Below are positions 22,180-34,128 of a DNA stretch of 64,000 nucleotides, piece by piece. Every line of letters begins with the position of its first letter. The first letter of the stretch is position 1. The DNA comes from Orobanche coerulescens. Lineage: Eukaryota > Streptophyta > Magnoliopsida > Lamiales > Orobanchaceae. The notes under the pieces were generated by a model, which worked only from the letters and a program-made list of their open reading frames with translations, did no database searches and was not told the origin of the DNA. The stretch lies in assembly GCA_033398695.1 (NCBI GenBank), contig CM065815.1, forward strand, positions 14,315,501 through 14,379,500, given 5' to 3'. The translations under genes were made by a program, and so were the position numbers.

Positions 22180-23502
22180 TGTTTAGTATATTTTGAGTAA
22201 TATTTTTATTAGTATTTTATGTATATAATTGTGTGTTTTGTGTGATAATTTATTCGTTTTACCATATATTTATATTATTTCATTTTCTTAGAATTTTCTA
22301 TAATTTTATGTCATTTTTGGATAATTAATTGGAATTAAATTATATCTGCAGGTTAACCAACCGGTACAAGACAGATCAATTGGTTCAAGGGCGATATTTT
22401 TACAAAACTCAAATATAGTCACGACTGGTCTCACTTTATTCGTCTCGTCGAGACGATCGTTTTAAAAAAAAATTCATCAAAATCCGAGTTCGTATGAAGA
22501 AGTTATGACCGTTCGAAGGACAATTAAATAGACGGACCATATTGTTCCACGTGTCAACACCTGATTGGACCGGAATTTCAACTCTGTGCTGATGTCATCC
22601 ATGACATCAGCACTCATGGCAGCCGTGTATTATTGTTGGGGGTGGAATTTTTAATTGTAAAAATGATTATTTTATTGATTTTGAAGTAGTATAAATAGGG
22701 GATGATTGTGTAGTGTTTGGAGAGGAAAAAAAAAGGAGAAAAAATAGAGAGATATTATTGTAAGGGAGAGAAAAAAAATATTGTGTAATAAAATTATATT
22801 TGTGTAATAATATTATGGAATATTTATTTATTTGTGTTGTTATTATGAGTGAGTAATTTTCTTTTACTGGGGTTATGATGAAACCATGTCTATATTATTA
22901 TTAATATTTATATAATAATTCCAAATAAATATTTTTAACGATTATGATTTTCGCTTCAATATGGGAATATTATTTCATCAATTATATCACGTATTTTTAG
23001 ATAGTTACTGCTTTGTGATTATTGATATTAGTTAATTTCTTTGATTATTTGTTTTCCATTAAATTAGATACATATAATGCTTAGAAATTACATTTTTAAG
23101 CGAAGGAAAATCTATATTTGAATTATAATTTTGTACTTATTGTCAAATCTATAGGGAAATAGTGAGATTGATTTCAGAATCTATTCCCTGAATTTCTTGG
23201 AATTAAAATATAAAATAAATAATAAATAGACATTGGTGGACTCTAAACCCTAGTAAATTATTTAAAATCAATTTATCTAAAATCTACTTAAAAATTACTG
23301 TTATTTAATGCAATTATTATAACCATTCAAAAATAAATTATTTGGGACTAGGTTAGAATTTAATATAATTTGGTTCAAAACGATAGGAATCATTTGACTT
23401 CACTAGTATAGTCCTCCCTGTGGAATCGACCTTGCACCGCATATCTACATCGAACAAATCGTGCGCTTGCGAGTATAAGACTAAAGAATCAAACCAACAA
23501 CA
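22180..23502 (+). repeat. 3' outer LTR of the Athila-type unit
   Basis: The 1323-bp repeat is near-identical to 10852-12186, ends ACCAACAACA and is followed by the ATTTG target duplication. A few small deletions distinguish it (for example around 23005). Confidence 0.85.
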
Positions 23503-23507
23503 ATTTG

Positions 23508-23963
23508 CCCACAGTATCACTACTCTGCCATCATCACAGTGCGACCGGTACTTGTAAGTCCTCTCACTCTTCTTGTATTCTTCTTAATCGTTTCGTTTAT
23601 AGCTTGGTATTCTTGGGAATTGGTCACTTCGAGAATGTGCGATTCGGATTATACTTACGCACGTGTGTGCCTTTCAGAATGTTGACTGAAAGTAGGAAGA
23701 ATCGTGGCCGTGGTCACGGACGTGAACTCTTCCTTGAGATTTTGTTAAGTTGCTAATTGCGATAATGATGTGTATCGATATTATGTTGAGACTTTGTTTA
23801 GGAGTCGCATGCTAGTATCACGGGAGATCTTCGACTTCGCAGACTTGTAAGTATGTTGTTCGAATTATTCGATAATTCTTGGTGAAATTGAATTCCCGTT
23901 GAAATGTTGTTTATTTAGTGATTGTAAGTTTCGAGGACGAAACTTATTTTAAGGGGGGTAGAG
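23508..23963 (+). pseudogene. Gag start and 3' end of the outer Tekay-like element (pol deleted)
   Basis: After the Athila unit the outer element resumes. A start at about 23680 gives MLTESRKNRGRGHGREL, the basic Gly/Arg start of Tekay gag (compare MLRGGRGRGRGRGRR at 47220). It passes within ~300 bp to TTTCGAGGACGAAACTT and the polypurine tract TTTTAAGGGGGGTAGAG, which normally lies after integrase. Everything from capsid to integrase is missing. Confidence 0.6.
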
Positions 23964-25333
23964 TGTAATACCCCGATTTTTCGGATATATTTTTTTTCGT
24001 TTATATATTGGATATCGTGGATGGTTAATTATGCTCGAGGACGTTGTGAACGTATGACAATATTATTAAATTGAGCATATGTATTGATTTTGCCGTATGC
24101 TCGTATTTGGTATGTCATGACTTTGGACAGAAATTGTTGAAATTGGCTAAGTATGGAATTATTACGTACGTTAATAGGTGAGATTACGTACGTAAGATTG
24201 GCATGGTTACGCACGTTAAAGCTAAGGTATTATGTACGTAACGAAGGCATCGGACAGAACCGAGTCCTGGTCGGCAGGTGGGACCCTGTTTCGGCAACTT
24301 TCGGCGGAGGATGTTGACAGGCGAGTCAACGTACGTGTTACGTACGTTATACAGGATGTGTTACGTACGTAACACAACCATTGTACCGTAGCAAGTCAAC
24401 TGGTATATTACGTACGTTATATGGTATGGGTTACGTACGTACTGGACTGCACGGAATGAGACAGTGAGTTGGTTACGTACGTTATGGATTTTGGATTGCG
24501 TACGATAAAGTTGTTACGTACGTTAAGAAAGGACACTTACGTACGTAATGAGAGTGCAATTTATATATTGAAGTGTTGCCTTTCATTTCTCTCACGATCC
24601 TTTGAGATATTTCTCTCCAAAACTCGTCCCTCTTTACTTTTAAGAGTGTTCTAAATGCTTTTAACATGATTGTGAGCTTGGAATCATGGAATTAGAGCTT
24701 GGTTATGGAACTATTGTTGATTCTTGAAGTGATTTCTTGTGTTATACATATTCTATGAGGTTTATGTTGAAGGAAGATAATGATATGCTTTGAATATGTT
24801 GATTATGATTATGGAATCATAGAGATCTTGATGTTCTTGAGGCCATATGATGATTATGATGATTTAATGATTCTTGGAATGGAGTTCAATTATTCTTTCT
24901 TCGTGGTTCGTCCATACAAGGTAATCCTCGTATCCCTTTGCTAGTGGCTCATTTTTTTTTTTTTTTTGGATTACTACTTGGGAGGGAGTATGTTGGGAAT
25001 CGTGTATTTTGATGTTCGTCTTATTTCAATGAAAATGCATAAATTGGACTGTAATTTTTATCCGCTGCGTGAGTATTTTTGAAATGGATTTTGGTATTTT
25101 GCCAACTGAAATTTTATTTTGTAAAACCGATTCCCTAAACTGAGTTTTTGGCATTTTAACCTTGATCGTTTTGACGGTATTTGGAAAATGATTTTTTTTA
25201 GTATTTGAAAAATATTACCGTCATCGGTCTTTTTGGCATTTTTGAAATAACATGGAAAATTGTGCTTAGCCTGGTAAATCCTTATGAGAAGGGTTTACGG
25301 CGTGTAATATTCGTGAGGATGCAGGGTGTTACA
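23964..25333 (+). repeat. Embedded LTR of a second Tekay-like type
   Basis: The 1370-bp block starts TGTAATACCCCGATTTTTCGG after a polypurine tract, ends GGTGTTACA and is followed by a primer site (TATGGTATCATG). So it is both a 3' LTR to its left and a 5' LTR to its right. It differs from the 8786 LTR over most of its length. It carries about a dozen copies of TTACGTACGTT/A between 24070 and 24550. Flanking 5-mers do not match, so it is not a simple solo-LTR insertion. Confidence 0.7.
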
Positions 25334-27737
25334 ATTATGGTATCATGTGATAATGTTACACGAGATTTATTGGAATTGTAATAAGAGATTTCGGATGTTG
25401 ATATGATCATTGAGATCTTCTTCATATGGTGATAAGGGTTTTGTTGCGGTTCTTGAGATTGTATGAATGACATGATGAAGAAAATGGTAACATGGAGATA
25501 TATACCTCGGATATATTGTTCTGAACGTGATTTCGGATATTTCATGTTTTTGAAGAACTCTTGAATTATACGAGGTGATAAAAAATTCTTTTTAGATGTG
25601 TCGATGTTTTGAAAATGAATATGGGATATTCATATCTAGAGCTAAACTATGTGTTGGAAATAATATTCGTATAGGAAATACGAATGTGGTTATGAGCTTG
25701 ATGAGACTATTGTTCATCTCTGAATTTGGAAGCCCATACGTATGGAGCAAATATTCAAATCGAATGATTGGATTGTTCGATAACCTTTTTAATATGATTA
25801 TCTATTGTTTTGAACCAGACGGATGATTCGAATTGATGACGGTTATAAGTAAATTTTAACGAAGGATTTTCGAGAAGGGAACCTTGTCAATTCGTATTTA
25901 AGAATTGAGTTTGGAACATTTAGACCCTTATTATTGGTCCGAATTGGTTGCCGATATGATCATCATATTTCACTCGTATTGTGGACAGGATTTGTAAGTG
26001 TCGAGTTGGATTGTTCGGTGTGATTAGTCGAGATATGGTAAAACGATTGAGTTCGTGGTTTGGTGGTATTGATATTGGTCGTCATCGAACCGGTTGATTA
26101 TCAATCCTTCGTTTTACAGTAAGATATGATGTTTGATCATAGATTATGACTTTTGTGTTGCGGTTAAGGTTGAAGGGTTCGTAGATTAACTTGGTCGAGA
26201 CTCGTAAGACGAAATCAAGCAATTGGTAATGATCGTTGTATTGATATCGAGACAAGTTTTATACTCGTACTAATCAGTGAGACTAATGTTATCGTGTAGG
26301 CGTACGATTGTGTGTATCATTTCGGGACTTGGCCTCTTTATGATTGTATTGATATCAAGGGATTGGTTGACACGACGCCCGTTGGAAGATTATGCCAAAT
26401 GTTACTGTTGTTTGTTAAAGGTCGATTCAAGGCATTACGATACTTGTTGGTAAGTTGCTGTCGATAGCCAGTTCGCGGTATCGATGTATCGATTATTATT
26501 GTTCGCGATTAATGTCGTTCTGAGTCATCGTCGAAGCTTTGTTGTCGAATTGGAACTGTTGCTATGATGTTGCATTAACCGATTGGGGACGTTTGATATA
26601 TCCTTTTGTCATCTCCGTTTCGGTGGTCGGTTTAAGACACCGGGACATCTATTCTATCGTATCATTGATTATCGATTGACCGTTCTAAGGTAATCGAGGT
26701 ATTGAATTGGGACTATCGAAGATAATTCCCATCCGTTGTCAAAGATATTCTCATCCGTTGTATCGTTGTTATCGATTGGCCATTCTACGGTAATCGAAGC
26801 ATTGAATTGGGACTGTCGAGGATAGTTCCATCCGTTGGATTATTATTGCTGTGTTGGCCGACTCAAGGCAGCACACTATTATTCTTGTGAACTCGGTAAC
26901 TTTGTGATTGTTGAGGGTTGAGGATTTCCCGAACTGTTGTGTTGTGATCGATGTTCGTGTTAATCGGTCCTTAGGGAATTCTGATCCCAGGATGGTTGTT
27001 TTGAATATCGTTGGTCGTGTCGATCTTTCATTATTCGTGTGTCATCGTTCACTTGGTGGGTCGTATGATCCGTATTGGATATATTATCCCTTGAGTTTCG
27101 TTGTCATGTTGTATCGTGGCATATCTGGAATCATGTCTGCGTGCCGATTGGTTATGTGTAGGATTTTTAGCCAGGCACTCGATGGTCATGCGTGGATATT
27201 TCCGCATTGGACCGTGCACACGAGACGTAGTTCTTGAGGCTAATTAGGTACATTGTCACACGTATATTCTGGATTTCGTATACGGGGTGGACATGTGCAC
27301 GGACACATTTCCGGATCGGGCGTACTGTGATGTCCCTCTTGAGCTTTATTGATTGATCGTTTGTAGTCCATGTTGTATTGGGTATGTCCGACGATTTGCG
27401 ACTGGTTGTTCATACGCCGAGGGGTATGTCCGACAGTCAGGTTTGCTTCTTTGAGATCTGTATTGTGATGATTTACAGCTTTGGGCTGTTCGGCTTTCAG
27501 GCCATTGTGATGTATCGGTATTTCCGTTGGAGCCTTCGGGCATTGTGAATTCGTATCTTTTTCGGCATTGGTTTGGTTTACCTTCGGGTAATGTATTGTT
27601 GTGTTCTATATTAATGATTCGCCGTTTGGGCGTAAATTTCGGCTCTTGTGTATCTCGTTGAGTTTTTCCTGGCGAAATATTTCTTCTCCCTGCCTGTTTT
27701 AAGTTTCGGGACGAAACTTCTTTTAAGGAGGGTAGAA
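25334..27737 (+). other. Internal region of the outer element without recognisable domains
   Basis: A primer site follows the embedded LTR, and TTTCGGGACGAAACTTC plus a polypurine tract precede the 3' LTR. The 2.4 kb between contain only short frames with no gag, protease, RT or integrase motifs that I can recognise. Near 26640-26850 a ~100-bp unit (ATCGATTGACC/GGCCATTCTA, GGTAATCGA, GAATTGGGACT) is repeated about twice in tandem. The content resembles a large retrotransposon derivative (LARD). Confidence 0.5.
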
Positions 27738-29733
27738 TGTAATACCCGTAATTTTGTTTCCCGAAAATTTTCTATTTTTGGCGGAAGTCTATTTTAACGA
27801 CTTTCTTGGGACCGTTTAGTCATCCTGAGAATGATTAAATCTACACTTTTTGTCATCCGAGTTCGTTTCGGTATCGTTCTGTTGAATTCCGTGTTCTTTA
27901 GCGACTTTTCCACATATAAGTTCGACTTTGTTAAATTACCGTAAATTCTTGGAAACTCCAAAAATTCTGAATCTTGGCAATATTATAAAGCATCGAGTTA
28001 GCTTTCCAATGGTTCAAACGGTGAGTCAATCGGAGTCCAGACGAGAGAGTTATGGTCGAAATAGCTGGGTCACTCTCATTTTCCAGATTTGGCCAAAACC
28101 GCTGTGCCGGTGCCGCGGCACACTGGCTGAGCCGCGGCACCGCCGAGCCACAGGGAGCGAATTTTGGGCTGTGCGCGGCACACATATACTGAGCCGCGGC
28201 ACACATGACAGATTACCCCTATATCTGCGTTTTTCTGCGCGTTTCAACCGATATTCCTCATTTCTTCACCATCACACGAGAGGAAAGGCTTGAGAGAGGA
28301 AGGTTTCTTCACCTATCACTTGAGTATATGGTTTTTCTTCATCTCTTTTCGATTGTGAAGCCCGGATCATCGTTCTATCGTGTGCTCTTCGAATCATAGT
28401 GCTTGGATCTTCAAGAGGTAATTTCTTCAACATCTTGGATTTCGATTTTGTATTGGGTAATAATGTTTTGGATGCTAAAATCATGGGGTATGAAGTGATA
28501 TACGCATGATTATGGACTTGTTGGAGTATTCATCGGATTATTGAAAGATTATTCAAGAACACTTCGAATTTTATGTTGGAAATTGGGGATTTTGTTTGAC
28601 TTCATCCTTTTAATCCGTAGTAAATTAGATTAGTGATGGATTGATGATGATTTAGGTGTATTCTATCATTTCCATCGTTATTCCACGGTTGGATTGTATT
28701 GGTTCGTCGTTTTGGTTGAGTTATTAGTCGACGCCTTGAAGGTGTCCGACAAAAGGTCTAATAGGTGGGTTTTGTGCGTTGTACGATTATTATTCATCGT
28801 ACGATTGTTGATTTATCATTGATATGACTTAGGGACGAAATCCTTGTGAAGAACTCAAGTCGAAACCCTTCCGTTCGTTGTCTTCTTCGTGGTTCAAGCT
28901 TCCCGGTCGAACCGTGTTCTTCGGATCTTGATGCGTTTATTAAGGCAAGTATACATTTATGATTATGCGTTCGACTTTGAAAGTAAGAAATATTGATGGC
29001 ATATCATGAGCGAACCGTTTTACGGCATTCATAGATATATTGATTGGCATGTAATGAGCGAACCGTTTGTGGCATTCCTACATGTATCGGCGTATGAGGT
29101 GAACGAACCGTTTTGACGGCATTCACATACGTAACGGCGTATGAGGTGAACGAACCGTTTCTACGGCATTCACATACGTCTTATGAGATTTGGTTATTCC
29201 GGAATACTAGTCTTAAATTGATGAATTGATGGATATTGATGAATTGACGGATTACATTTACTTTATTGTCGAGGAGTATTATGTTTCATATTGTTATACT
29301 TGCACTAGCTATTCGACGGCTAACCCCTTTATGGGGGAAATACGTTTCATGTATTTCAGGTTCCAGGAGAGCGGACAGACGGGTATCGGGTCGGCATGAA
29401 GATGATGGGCAAGTGTGATACTGTGTCTTGTCTCCGGTTATTTTTCTTGGATTCCCCCATTCAGTGTTGTTGTACTGGAATGGATTTTTAATACTCGAGT
29501 ATTGTATTTCAGTTTCCTTGATGTTCCGGCCAGTGTTGCCGAGGTATTGATTTGTGCAGTGATGTATATGGTTTCAATGGTTATGGTTTTGAATACCATT
29601 TGTATCGTCTTTCATTCTATTGTATGTAGACCTTATCGGTCAAGTTTATAGTTCCGCGTATGTTTAGCCTTGTGGGTCCCACGGCGGGGCTCACGGCGCT
29701 GTAATATACCCTGAATAACTTGGGGGTGTTACA
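27738..29733 (+). repeat. 3' LTR of the 20.9-kb element
   Basis: The 1996-bp repeat is the partner of 8786-10778. It is followed by the target duplication CGCAG and then the right half of the interrupted LINE. Differences from the 5' copy fall largely at CAG/CTG sites. Confidence 0.85.
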
Positions 29734-30463
29734 CGCAGACCATGCCCCTACTTATTACGGTAGGGAGGTTGTTTCCGTGAAGACCCCCAGCTTAGTGCAC
29801 AGCAGAATCTTGTGTGATAAATGCAAAGGAAAACATATGATTCGAAAAAGCTCGAGACCATACCTGAGCCCATGGCTTGATCCACATGGGACTTACCTAA
29901 GCGGAATTTGGCTACTTCACTCCCGATGAACGCTGCTCTAACAAAAGAGAGGTTGGCTCTGCGCACAGCTCTCTGTCAAAAATACACCACATGCAAAGAC
30001 AATAGGATAAAATATACAATAAAAATAAAAATGCAATGTCCTAGGTCAAAGCTAACCGAGACAACCCAACCCTGAAGCTCTCAACTACAGCACCGCTCCC
30101 TACAAAAGAATCCACAACTCTGATCTGGCGCCTCCAATCGCACCTATCAACAGTCATGGTCTCGGAAATGTTTAAGGCCTTCAAATCTAATCTCAGTTGC
30201 TCCTCCCACGTCCTCCTCGGTCTGCCTCTCCTCCTCTCCCCGACAACCATTAAACTCTCAACCCTCCTCACCGGAGCAGATGCCTGCCTCCTGCGGACGT
30301 GGCCAAACCATCTCAATCTCCCTTCCCTAACTTTCGCTGAAATGGGCGTCACTTCCAGCGCGTTCCTGAAAACCCCGTTCGCAATTCTATCTAACATTGT
30401 GCGACCACACGACCAACGTAACATTCTCATTTCAGCCACTTCCAACTTGCTTTCAAGAATCAA
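29734..30463 (-). pseudogene. RTE-type LINE, C-terminal ORF and 3' UTR (5'-truncated)
   Basis: Minus-strand codons from 30463 down to a stop at 30041 read VAEMRMLRWSCGRTMLDRI, VREGRLRWFGHVRRR and GRRRGRPRRTWEEQLRLDLK, the conserved C-terminus of plant RTE LINE polyproteins. RT and endonuclease are missing, as expected from 5' truncation at about 30465-30480. The 3' UTR runs on to 29739 and continues at 8785. The frame from 30463 to 30041 has no stop. Confidence 0.75.
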
Positions 30464-30480
30464 ACCCCTAACCTTCCACT

Positions 30481-31184
30481 TTCAAAGTTTATACCATAAC
30501 CATCGAGTTACATTCAATTTTGAGTTTATTTTAAAAATCATGCTTGATAAACGACGTGTACTCTTATTATTTTATCTTCTTAATTTTACTTTTCGAGTAA
30601 AAAAGTTATTGGTTTATATTATTTATAAAATTAAAATTCTTATACATAAATGTAAATGAATCCGGATAAGAAATATGAATTTGTTAACATTCGTCATTAT
30701 GTAGATATTAGATTATTGAAATAATAAATAAGATTATATTTTAAGAAAGATCTATATTATATTTATAAAATCATACAAAATATTAAATTGCATCATATAA
30801 TTTTTAGGTTTACAAAAATTTAAATATGTGAGCTCAATTGGTCGACCAATCATTTAGACTTTGAGCGATTTAGATATATAATTGGTCTAAAAAGGATAAA
30901 TATTTATAAAAATATTTGAATTTATATTAAAAAAACGAGACTTTTAAAAATGAGATCTATGTTCTATGTAAAAATAACGTGATTAATATGCAGTGTTAGA
31001 TGAAAATAAGATACGATCTTTTTAGATCATCAATATTATAAAATTGCATTGATTATTAGCAATGCCCAATTAAATTATTACTCGACTATAAAGTATAATA
31101 ATACAAATTTTATATAATATAAACGGGTGACTTTAAAATTTGTTATCTTATTTGTATTTTAGTACTCCTAGTTTGTATTAACTT
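30481..31184. other. AT-rich intergenic DNA
   Basis: No gene or clear repeat was found. This flank, with its A/T-rich stretches, separates the LINE from the gag-only element, whose target duplication AACTT starts at 31180. Confidence 0.5.
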
Positions 31185-32503
31185 TGTTATTATTTTTGGC
31201 CCAAACATTGGCACAGAATTATTTATCTCCATTGGCCCATTTGTGTTGACCCGGCCCATGGCAGCCCTTTAATTAGGAGCCGTCCGATCCAGACTTAATA
31301 TCTCCTTTTAATCTGGACCGTCCGGACTCCCCTATATAATACTAACCCTAAAACTCCACTCCCTCACTTCACCTCTCTGCGCCGTCACCCCCCTTCCCCT
31401 CTTTTCTTTCTTCTCTCCCGTGACCTTCCTTCCCTGGTCAAAACTCCTCCTCTCGCCGCGATTTTGCTCCCGATTCTCACTACCTCCTCTCCCCCGTGAG
31501 CGGTTGAATATCACAATGGAATCCCGTGACCGATTCCATCCTTGTGAGTATTTAAATCGCGGCTGGGGAAGGAGTTTTAGAAACCGAGAGAAAGAAATCG
31601 ACTTGTGCCTTGAGAATCCGAAGTGAAACAAGTGATATTCTTATTGTGATATCATTGAGGGTGACCGGGATTTGTTCCTGAGGTTTCTGAGGGTTTTTTT
31701 CTTGGTTTAGAAAGGTGCTACCGGGCTGTGTGCCGGCCGGCGTTGGATCGGCGTTCGTCCTTCGTGGATCGGACATATTTGGTGTCAAATTGCATAGGGT
31801 TCGGAAGATCTGAGCCTAATCACCACTTTCACAAAGGGGGTTTCTTGTCCTTTTTATTTCTTCCGTTTTTCTTATTTATATATATATATATTATATATAT
31901 ATTTGTTATATATATATTTATATATATATATTCTGTTCTTTCGGTATTTATATATATTATATATATTTGTTATATATATATATATTTATATATATTCTGT
32001 TCTTTGGTTTTTTATTTATATATATATTATATATATTTGTTATATATATATTTATATATATACTTTGCAGAATCGTATTTATATATATATATATATACTG
32101 CTTTATATATATTAGTTATATATATATAATTTATATATATATATAAATACTACAGTTTCTGTTTTATCTATACATATATAGTATATATATCAGTTATATA
32201 TATACCTATATATTTATACTGCATTCGTATTACTTGGTGTATTCGATCGGTATTTTCATATCTCGGCTAACTTGAAAATCATTGTGGTTTTTTCAGATCT
32301 GTTCTGACGATTAAATTCCCTGTTCGGGAGTCTGCTTGTTCTCGGGTTGATTTATTTAAGTATTTGGTTATTATAGGTTCATTAGTTGGCCTGTAATCCT
32401 TAATCCCTTTTCCCGTTAAATATAATTGTAATAGTTGTATTCGTTTTAATCCGCTTGTATTAACGATCCTGTCTTTAGCCATTGATAGACCCGATACCCA
32501 ACA
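31185..32503 (+). repeat. 5' LTR of gag-only element
   Basis: The 1319-bp repeat holds a CCTATATAATACTAACCC TATA-like region near 31330 and a long leader. Between 31875 and 32215 is a TA-rich tract made of TATATATA blocks alternating with TTTG and TTCTGTTCTT spacers, in two to three larger repeats. Confidence 0.85.
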
Positions 32504-33131
32504 GTGGTATCAGAGACCGTTTTGTCGGGTGTCGGGTCCTATGGCGTCTTGGTGATACGGAATAACCATCCGGGTTTTCCGCTCTGGTATTTTGGCTGAA
32601 CTCCACTCTTTTACTGTTTTCGTGGATACCGCTTGCCGTGGTTGATTATTGTGCGTTCTTAATCTGTGTGATTGATCAGTGTGTATTAATCTGTGTGATT
32701 AATCTGGGCACATTGCTTACTATCGGTTTGCTTGCCGCGGCCTATCTCTGTGTTATATGGTTGGATTCAGTTTTTCGGGCGACTCTTGTTTCCCTATTAA
32801 TTAAAATTCAAACAAATTAAAACCTTAAAATCCAAAACAGCACTAATCTTGCGCTGCCAGGACCGAAAGTGTCCCTCGGATCTTTGTCAAGAGCTTGAGG
32901 ATCCCGGTTTTAATTTAAACGGGTTTTAATCTCAAAAATCAAATTGAGTCCCTGAATTTTGATTCCCATCAGCTGTGTGCTTCCTTTTCTTTGTGATTTG
33001 TGGTTGTCTTTGTGATTACCTTATACTGTGTATTTTTCTGCACTCGGAGTTTCTTCTGGGAGGAGTGCTGTAAGTTTTTCCAACTCCTTGCGTATAAACC
33101 CTCCTATTGGGTTAAACTTTGTGTTTTCAAA

Positions 33132-33938
33132 ATGGGCATGACTTCTACATTTTACTTGGCCCCGTTTGATGGAAAATCGGATTTTCAAATATGGCAGCAA
33201 AAATTGAAAGGTATTTTAATACAGCAAAAAGTTTTTAAAGCCATTGATCAAACTTTTGCCACCGATACTACGACCGACAAAAAGGCTGAATTGGATGAGT
33301 TTGCTTACTCGTCTATTATCTTGAACTTGTCTGACTCTGTGATAAGAAAAGTTGGTAAACAAAATTCGGCTAAGGAACTTTGGGAAAAATTGAAAGAATT
33401 ATATGTTGAAACCTCTTTGCCAAATAAACTTTTTTTGCTTGAAAAATTCTTTGGTTTTCAACTTGATTTGAATAAAAGTCTTGATGAAAACCTTGATGTG
33501 TTTACCAAGTTAGTTCAAGATATTAAAAATTCCGGTGATAAACATATTGATGATTACTCCGCTATTGTTCTGTTAAATGCTATTCCTGAGTCTTATGGTG
33601 ATGTTAAATCTGCTATTAAGTATGGTAGAGATAACATATCTTTAGATATTGTTGTATCCGGTCTAAAGAGTAAGGAATTAGATTTAAAAAACAATGTGAG
33701 TAATAATCTGAATTTTGAATCGATTTAAATGGTTAGGAATGAAAATTGCTATGAATATTTCACTAAGAAGGATGGTCAAAATTCTAATTTTCGACGGAAC
33801 TCAAGGAATTGCTATAGTTGTGGTAAAAAGGGTCATATTGCTAGTAATTGTCCTAATAGGAACAAAAAGGGTAAAAATCATCCTGATGATAAGGCTAACT
33901 TAGCTACGTCTGATATCAATCGTAGTGATGTATGTTAG
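33132..33938 (+). CDS. Copia-type gag with zinc knuckle, one internal stop
   Basis: The ATG at 33132 opens MGMTSTFYLAPFDGKSDF, then QIWQQKLKGILIQQKVFKAI, ELWEKLKELYVETSL and LVQDIKNSGDKHIDDYSAIV. These are the successive blocks of the Copia gag capsid domain (UBN2-like). A TAA at 33726-33728 interrupts the frame. The same frame resumes at once (ATGGTTAGG) and encodes the nucleocapsid knuckle CYSCGKKGHIASNC with a Lys/Asn-rich tail, ending at 33938. The stop may be a mutation, or capsid and knuckle may be made separately. The product would package element RNA in virus-like particles. Confidence 0.8.
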
Positions 33939-33958
33939 TTGACCCTTATGGTTTTTAG

Positions 33959-34128
33959 TCCTTAGTGGGCTGTGGAGTGTCTTTGTGACTTGTCCTTAGT
34001 GGGTTGTGGAGTGTCTCTGTGACTTGTCCTTAGTGGGCTATGGAGTGTCTTTGTGACTTGTCCTTAGTGGGCTGTGGAGTGTCTGTGTGACTTGTCCTTA
34101 GTGGGCTGTGGAGCGTCTTTGTGACTTG
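33959..34128 (+). repeat. 34-bp minisatellite, five copies
   Basis: There are five head-to-tail copies of a 34-bp unit beginning TCCTTAGTGGGCTGTGGAGT and ending TTTGTGACTTG. Only single-base differences separate copies (GGGTTGTGG, CTATGG, CTGTGTG, GAGCGTC). It lies between gag and the polypurine tract of the gag-only element. Confidence 0.9.

Larger units (their letters stand above)
10852..23502. mobile_element. Athila-type composite LTR unit, 12.65 kb, with inverted interior
   Basis: Two plus-oriented LTRs (10852-12186, 22180-23502; TGTTTAGTAT to ACCAACAACA) are flanked by the same 5-bp duplication ATTTG (10847-10851, 23503-23507), so the unit integrated as a whole. Inside, gag, protease, RT, RNase H and the captured genes are all on the minus strand. 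They are preceded on that strand by a third, truncated LTR copy and a GGCGCC-type primer site. The lineage call rests on Athila-style RT (QTGWRVCIDYRKLNSVTRKD, APEDQEKTTFTCPFGTFAYR) and gag. No integrase was found. Confidence 0.8.
8786..29733 (+). mobile_element. Tekay-like Gypsy LTR element, 20.9 kb, non-autonomous and nested
   Basis: Direct LTRs lie at 8786-10778 and 27738-29733 (TGTAATACCC to GGTGTTACA). The target duplication CGCAG sits on both sides. A tRNA-Met-type primer site (TGGTATCGAAG) follows the 5' LTR, and a polypurine tract (TTTTAAGGAGGGTAGAA) precedes the 3' LTR. The LTR ends resemble those of the intact-domain Tekay element at 44.4 kb. Internally only a gag start and non-coding sequence remain, plus a second LTR type and a 12.65-kb Athila-like insertion; no protease, RT or integrase of its own is seen. 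It landed in an RTE LINE. Confidence 0.8.

Noticed and set aside
31332..31631. 99-codon minus-strand ORF, repeated at 34811-35110
   Set aside because: It lies in both LTRs of the gag-only element, opposite to its transcription. The repeat is due to LTR duplication and the Arg/Gly-rich composition mirrors the CT-rich leader.
31860..32220. Tyr/Ile-rich ORFs in the TA-rich tract
   Set aside because: Low-complexity TATATA translation, not a protein.
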